Below, piece after piece: positions 59,625 through 64,000 of a stretch of 64,000 bases of DNA; the first letter of the stretch is position 1; each line of letters begins with the position of its first letter. The notes below the pieces were generated by a model, which was given only the letters and a program-made list of their open reading frames with translations, did no database searches and was not told where the DNA came from. Location of the stretch: positions 727,258 through 791,257 of the forward strand of contig NZ_WTWY01000002.1 in NCBI RefSeq assembly GCF_009870825.1, in the 5' to 3' direction. A program made the position numbers and the translations under genes. This stretch comes from Paenibacillus sp. USDA918EY (GTDB lineage: Bacteria > Bacillota > Bacilli > Paenibacillales > Paenibacillaceae).

Positions 59625-59653
59625 ATGTACTCATCGTATCGGAAATTTCCAAT
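59625..59653 (-). promoter_or_regulatory. Promoter of the hprK operon
   Basis: Minus strand: -35 TTGGAA (59648-59653), 17-bp spacer, -10 TACATT (59625-59630). Confidence 0.65.
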
Positions 59654-59735
59654 GAATGCAATGCCGGCCAACTGGAGCGGAACCGGGCAGCCGCTGCCGG
59701 TGAGCCAACGTGTCTTTTACCGTTTTAACCAATAT

Positions 59736-59763
59736 AAAAAGGCCGCCCATATGGGCGGCCTTT
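59736..59763 (-). terminator. Terminator of the MsmX-type ATPase gene
   Basis: AAAGGCCGCCCAT is a perfect self-complementary arm with ATGGGCGGCCTTT, with TTTTTATATT following on the minus strand. Confidence 0.92.
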
Positions 59764-59786
59764 CGGTTTCAGGCATACCGCCTGGA

Positions 59787-60911
59787 TTAGTCCGTCAACA
59801 ATACGTTCAATTCAGTTTCTTTGTCGAAGATATGAATTTTGTTCATATCTACGGCAAGACGAACGCTGCTTCCTTCGCGAGTGTTGGAACGTCCGTCGAC
59901 GCGGGCGATTACCGTGTCGCTGCCAACGCCGCTCAGGTAGAGGAGCATTTCGTGACCCAGGTTTTCCGTAACATCTACATGGGAAGTAAAGATCGTGTTT
60001 GGAGAAGCTTCCATGAATACAGGCTCTTCGTGGATATCTTCCGGACGAACGCCCATAACAACCTCTTTACCGATATAACCTTTGCTTTTCAGAAGCTGAG
60101 CTTTTCCGCCCGGAACTTCAACGTCCAGACCTTCGGCGCGGAAACGTACGGCTCCATTGGATTCGCTCAGTGTACCGTTGATGAAGTTCATCGTAGGGGA
60201 ACCGATGAATCCGGCAACGAACAGGTTTTGAGGGCTATTGTACAGTACTTCCGGAGAAGCAGCCTGTTGAATGATGCCGTCTTGCATAACGACGATACGG
60301 TCACCCATGGTCATGGCTTCTGTTTGGTCGTGCGTTACGTAGATACATGTGGTTTCAAGACGTTTAACCAGTTTCGTGATTTCCGCGCGCATCTGACCGC
60401 GAAGTTTAGCGTCCAAGTTGGAAAGCGGTTCGTCCATAAGGAAGACTTGCGGATCACGCACGATCGCGCGGCCCAAGGCAACACGTTGACGCTGACCGCC
60501 GGAGAGAGCCTTCGGTTTGCGATCAAGCAAATGCTCGATGTCGAGGATTTTTGCTGCTTCACGTACACGTTTGTCAATTTCGTCTTTCTTCACTTTACGC
60601 AGCTTCAGGCCAAATGCCATGTTTTGATATACGTTCATGTGAGGATACAAAGCGTAAGATTGGAATACCATCGCGATATCGCGGTCTTTAGGAGCGACGT
60701 CGTTCACGACGCGGTCGCCGATGTAAAGCTTTCCTTCCGAAATCTCTTCCAAACCGGCGATCATACGAAGGGTAGTGGATTTACCGCAACCGGAAGGTCC
60801 TACCAGTACCAAAAACTCCTTGTCCTGAATATCAAGGCTGATATCCTTAACCGTCGCTTTGTCGGAACCCGGATATTTTTTGAAAATATGCTCTAAACGT
60901 ACACCTGCCAT
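59787..60911 (-). CDS. msmX: Multi-sugar ABC transporter ATPase (MsmX/UgpC type)
   Basis: 374 residues of the CUT1 sugar-importer ATPase group. Walker [10 protein letters not shown] (about 39-47), signature [19 protein letters not shown], Walker [13 protein letters not shown], switch VTHDQTEAM, and a long C-terminal OB/TOBE regulatory domain ([15 protein letters not shown]). In Bacillales such a lone gene energises several different sugar importers whose own operons lack an ATPase; here no permease or binding protein is adjacent, which fits. AAGGGGG precedes the ATG. Confidence 0.93.
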   Translation of the reverse strand: MAGVRLEHIFKKYPGSDKATVKDISLDIQDKEFLVLVGPSGCGKSTTLRMIAGLEEISEGKLYIGDRVVNDVAPKDRDIAMVFQSYALYPHMNVYQNMAFGLKLRKVKKDEIDKRVREAAKILDIEHLLDRKPKALSGGQRQRVALGRAIVRDPQVFLMDEPLSNLDAKLRGQMRAEITKLVKRLETTCIYVTHDQTEAMTMGDRIVVMQDGIIQQAASPEVLYNSPQNLFVAGFIGSPTMNFINGTLSESNGAVRFRAEGLDVEVPGGKAQLLKSKGYIGKEVVMGVRPEDIHEEPVFMEASPNTIFTSHVDVTENLGHEMLLYLSGVGSDTVIARVDGRSNTREGSSVRLAVDMNKIHIFDKETELNVLLTD

Positions 60912-61015
60912 GAGATTTGCCCCCTTAAGTGTATATTATGAAATCGAATACATTTTTATAGTATTATAATAACCTAACCCCTACAGACTGGCTATACACA
61001 AACTGCACAAAAAAC

Positions 61016-62176
61016 CTATTTTCTTTTCGTTACTTTATACAATAACATCGTCAGCTTCACCAATACCGCGTCTCCGAAGCTTCTGACGTCCAGTCCGGTC
61101 TCTTGTTTGATTTTATCCAGACGGTATAAAAGCGTATTCCGGTGAATATATAACCGTTTGGCCGTCTCGCTGACGTTGCAATCGAGCTGAAAAAAGGTTT
61201 CGAGCGTCGATAACGTTTCATTGTCGGAAAACAACACCCCGTAATCCCCCGCCTGCTCCAAAAACAGCCTGCGTTGATCCAGAGGGATGCTGTATATAAG
61301 CCTCTCCAGCAGCAGCTCCCACGGGAAATGGACATGCTTCGCGACATGGAACGTCCGCCCTAAAAATATCGTCTCCCTGAGAAGACTCACCGTAGAAGGC
61401 AAAGTCTTGGCCGGCATAAAGGAAGGCGTCACGGACAAATGGAAGGTCCCGACCCATTCGTTTGCGATCAATTCGTACAGCCCCAGGCAAAAAGCCGAAA
61501 GCATGTCCGTCTCGGATTCGGCGTTTTCTTCGTCTTTATCCTCTCCGGCGCCAATGACCAGCTCCTTTTTCGCCAAAATCAGCCATTCATGGCCGCGAAG
61601 AGGCACAAGCACCACTTCCCCGTCAAAATAGCTTTTCAGCAGCTTCTTCAGCTGGATCCGATGAACCTCGACGGCATGAACGCTTTCTGATGTCAGGAGA
61701 AACGGGATCATTTCGCCGCTCAAACGGCGTTTGATTTCCAAGTCATCCGGAATATCGCTATCGCCGCGTTCCTGATCCAGCTGTTCCATCAGCCATGCGC
61801 TGAATCGAAGAACCTCCCGTTCTTCTTCGGCTTGAACCGCGGTGGGTTCATCGTTTTGCGGTCTGACTTGGGATACAAGCAGCTCAATGAGCTGCATTGC
61901 TTCGCGGCTAATTTCGTGCATGGGAGCCTCAAGTACATGAATATGTCCGTTTTTTGCATAAAGAGGATACCAAACGCTTTCATCCACGACGACGGAATCC
62001 CTCAGCTTGCGCTTTCGTCCGTTGCTTGTTGCATGTCCCTTGGATGTTGTACCCTGATCCTGATGTTCGGTTTGATCGAATACGATCTCTGATTGCTGCT
62101 TGGTCAACTGCTTGATGCGCAAAGGCGCCCCGACGATTTGCTCCAACTTGGTACGTAATGTTTCCATCTCCACCAT
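61016..62176 (-). CDS. PucR/CdaR-type transcriptional regulator
   Basis: 386 residues. The C-terminal DNA-binding domain is of the PucR/CdaR HTH_30 type: LSTLETFFQLDCNVSETAKR, LYIHRNTLLYRLDKIKQETG. Upstream lie a GGDEF-like middle region (FHLSVTPSF) and an N-terminal sensor part (about 1-150). Ligand unknown; relatives respond to sugar acids or purine breakdown products. Start taken as ATG 62176 after GGTGGAG; ATG 62167 is nearly as good. It lies upstream of the msmX-type gene, but the regulon cannot be read from here. Confidence 0.8.
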   Translation of the reverse strand: MVEMETLRTKLEQIVGAPLRIKQLTKQQSEIVFDQTEHQDQGTTSKGHATSNGRKRKLRDSVVVDESVWYPLYAKNGHIHVLEAPMHEISREAMQLIELLVSQVRPQNDEPTAVQAEEEREVLRFSAWLMEQLDQERGDSDIPDDLEIKRRLSGEMIPFLLTSESVHAVEVHRIQLKKLLKSYFDGEVVLVPLRGHEWLILAKKELVIGAGEDKDEENAESETDMLSAFCLGLYELIANEWVGTFHLSVTPSFMPAKTLPSTVSLLRETIFLGRTFHVAKHVHFPWELLLERLIYSIPLDQRRLFLEQAGDYGVLFSDNETLSTLETFFQLDCNVSETAKRLYIHRNTLLYRLDKIKQETGLDVRSFGDAVLVKLTMLLYKVTKRK

Positions 62177-62369
62177 CGATGTCTCCACCACTTTGCCATT
62201 TTTGTTTCTTATTTTATCATATTGCGGAGCAAATTCCGAAAAACGGGTTCGTTTGAAAGGAATAGCTTTTGGAGATTTCAACACAGAGCTGATCGGCTAG
62301 CGTTTTTTTCTAAAAAACATTCGCGAAAAACAAAAAGACCACCAACCGAAACGGTTAATGGTCTTTGGA

Positions 62370-62442
62370 TGAGCCATGAAGGACTCGAACCTTCGACACC
62401 CTGATTAAAAGTCAGGTGCTCTACCAACTGAGCTAATGGCTC
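62370..62442 (-). tRNA. tRNA-Lys (TTT anticodon)
   Basis: Acceptor GAGCCAT/ATGGCTC, anticodon arm CCTGA/TCAGG with loop CTTTTAA; discriminator A; CCA not encoded. Confidence 0.96.
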
Positions 62443-62449
62443 ATAAAAC

Positions 62450-62535
62450 TGGTGGAGGCTGATGGATTCGAACCACCGAACTCGTACGAGAACAGATTTA
62501 CAGTCTGCTGCGTTTGGCCACTTCGCTAAGCCTCC
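62450..62535 (-). tRNA. tRNA-Tyr (GTA anticodon)
   Basis: Class II tRNA with a long variable arm; acceptor GGAGGCT/AGCCTCC, anticodon loop CTGTAAA, encoded CCA. Confidence 0.96.
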
Positions 62536-62543
62536 ATATAAGG

Positions 62544-62616
<73 letters not shown>

Positions 62617-62686
62617 TTACAAACAAAATAAAGTGGTTGATATTCATCTTCCCACTTTCCTTTGTGGAAATCCGTATGAAATTGAA

Positions 62687-62763
62687 TGGCGGAACCGACG
62701 GGATTCGAACCCGCGATCTCCTGCGTGACAGGCAGGCATGTTAGGCCTCTACACCACGGTTCC
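62687..62763 (-). tRNA. tRNA-Asp (GTC anticodon)
   Basis: Acceptor GGAACCG/CGGTTCC, anticodon loop CTGTCAC, discriminator G, encoded CCA. Confidence 0.96.
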
Positions 62764-62775
62764 GCATTATTCAGA

Positions 62776-62851
<76 letters not shown>

Positions 62852-62856
62852 ATACA

Positions 62857-62932
62857 TGGTGGAGACTGAGGGGATCGAACCCCCGACCCTCTGCTTGTAA
62901 GGCAGATGCTCTCCCAGCTGAGCTAAGTCTCC
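62857..62932 (-). tRNA. tRNA-Val (TAC anticodon)
   Basis: Acceptor GGAGACT/AGTCTCC, anticodon loop CTTACAA, discriminator A, encoded CCA. Confidence 0.96.
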
Positions 62933-62941
62933 AAATATGTA

Positions 62942-63018
62942 TGGTAGCGGCGGAGGGGATCGAACCCCCGACCTCACGGGTATGAACCGTACGCTCTAGC
63001 CAGCTGAGCTACGCCGCC
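62942..63018 (-). tRNA. tRNA-Met, elongator (CAT anticodon)
   Basis: Acceptor GGCGGCG/CGCCGCT, anticodon loop TTCATAC, discriminator A, encoded CCA. The initiator features (C1:A72, GGG:CCC anticodon stem) are absent. Confidence 0.93.
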
Positions 63019-63049
63019 ATATTTATCATATCGCTTCTGTAATATACAA

Positions 63050-63141
63050 TGGCGGAGAGAGAGGGATTCGAACCCTCGCACCGCTTACGCAGTCTAACCC
63101 CTTAGCAGAGGGTCCCCTTATAGCCACTTGGGTATCTCTCC
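63050..63141 (-). tRNA. tRNA-Ser (GCT anticodon)
   Basis: Class II tRNA with long variable arm; acceptor GGAGAGA/TCTCTCC, anticodon GCT in CTGCTAA, discriminator G, encoded CCA. Confidence 0.96.
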
Positions 63142-63321
63142 AAGTATTTCGCTGTATATACAAAAGGATATTCAAGTCAGATGTTTGATCACCTGAAAAC
63201 TAGATACGAAACGTTTTGCGTTTTAATATTTTCCGTAGCATTTCCCGGTTTTAAATCCGGGCCCCCGAAAAGTATTCGGAATGAACCGCGAAGCCTAAGC
63301 TTCACTTTTTGGGGTTGTTTT
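63142..63321 (-). other. 23S-tRNA spacer without a 5S gene
   Basis: Between the 23S 3' end and tRNA-Ser there are 180 bases. They hold a hairpin CCCGG/CCGGG (63244-63261), a longer CCCCGAAAAG/CTTTTTGGGG stem near 63264-63314 that would close the 23S processing stem, and the AAAACTAGATACGAAACG sequence typical of Bacillales rRNA spacers. No 5S rRNA sequence is visible. Confidence 0.7.

Positions 63322-64000
<679 letters not shown>

Overview
The window reads as chromosome from a Paenibacillus-like member of the Bacillales. Most of it is core Firmicute gene order with moderately high GC coding sequence: secG-rnr-smpB-ssrA, cggR-gap-pgk-tpiA-gpmI-eno, clpP with a CtsR box, rapZ-yvcK-whiA-crh, hprK-lgt-ppaX-yvoF, a his operon beginning with hisZ-hisG, and an rRNA/tRNA block. 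Genus assignment is an inference from gene content and order; no 16S sequence lies in the window.

Layout. 1-3.5 kb: an accessory patch with a BlaI/BlaR1-type regulatory pair, a DUF1259 gene and a truncated DUF6886-like gene. 3.5-8.1 kb: tmRNA, SmpB, RNase R and SecG on the minus strand. 8.2-12.5 kb: a second accessory patch with a decayed transposase, a TetR-controlled SnoaL gene, a DinB gene, an NTF2-like gene, a hairpin-rich non-coding stretch and an HxlR/isochorismatase pair. 12.6-20.2 kb: the glycolytic operon under CggR. 20.4-25 kb (plus strand): tRNA-Arg, clpP and the class Ib ribonucleotide reductase genes nrdI-nrdE-nrdF behind two NrdR-like boxes. 25.1-34.5 kb: a secreted DUF3298-type protein, a DUF2087/GIY-YIG protein, potABCD, a SIMPL-domain protein and a chemotaxis receptor with a SigD-like promoter. 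34.7-39 kb: crh-whiA-yvcK-rapZ and glucokinase. 39.2-42.8 kb (plus): an ABC exporter with a two-component system. 42.9-45.7 kb: trxB and a TPR protein. 45.9-54.6 kb: hisZGDBHAF-IE-J-prs. 54.8-62.2 kb: two acyltransferases, ppaX, lgt, hprK, an MsmX-type ATPase and a PucR/CdaR-like regulator. 62.4-64 kb: eight tRNA genes and the 3' end of a 23S rRNA gene, all on the minus strand.

How the genes work together. Carbon control is heavily represented: HPr kinase, a Crh-type HPr protein, CggR with its whole glycolytic operon, glucokinase, the PpaX pyrophosphatase that removes the HPrK product, and an MsmX-type energiser for sugar importers. Trans-translation is also complete: tmRNA, SmpB and RNase R lie together. 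Many regulatory sites can be read directly: BlaI operators, a TetR operator inside a promoter spacer, an inverted repeat beside HxlR, CggR direct repeats, a CtsR box, NrdR boxes 31 bp apart and a SigD-type promoter.

I did not find a convincing new multi-gene system. The best leads are a BlaR1-like protease whose visible sensor part is not penicillin-binding, a hairpin-rich non-coding stretch near 11 kb, a Crh-type protein that keeps His15, a zinc-finger/HTH/DUF2087/GIY-YIG protein, and a 23S gene with no adjacent 5S gene.
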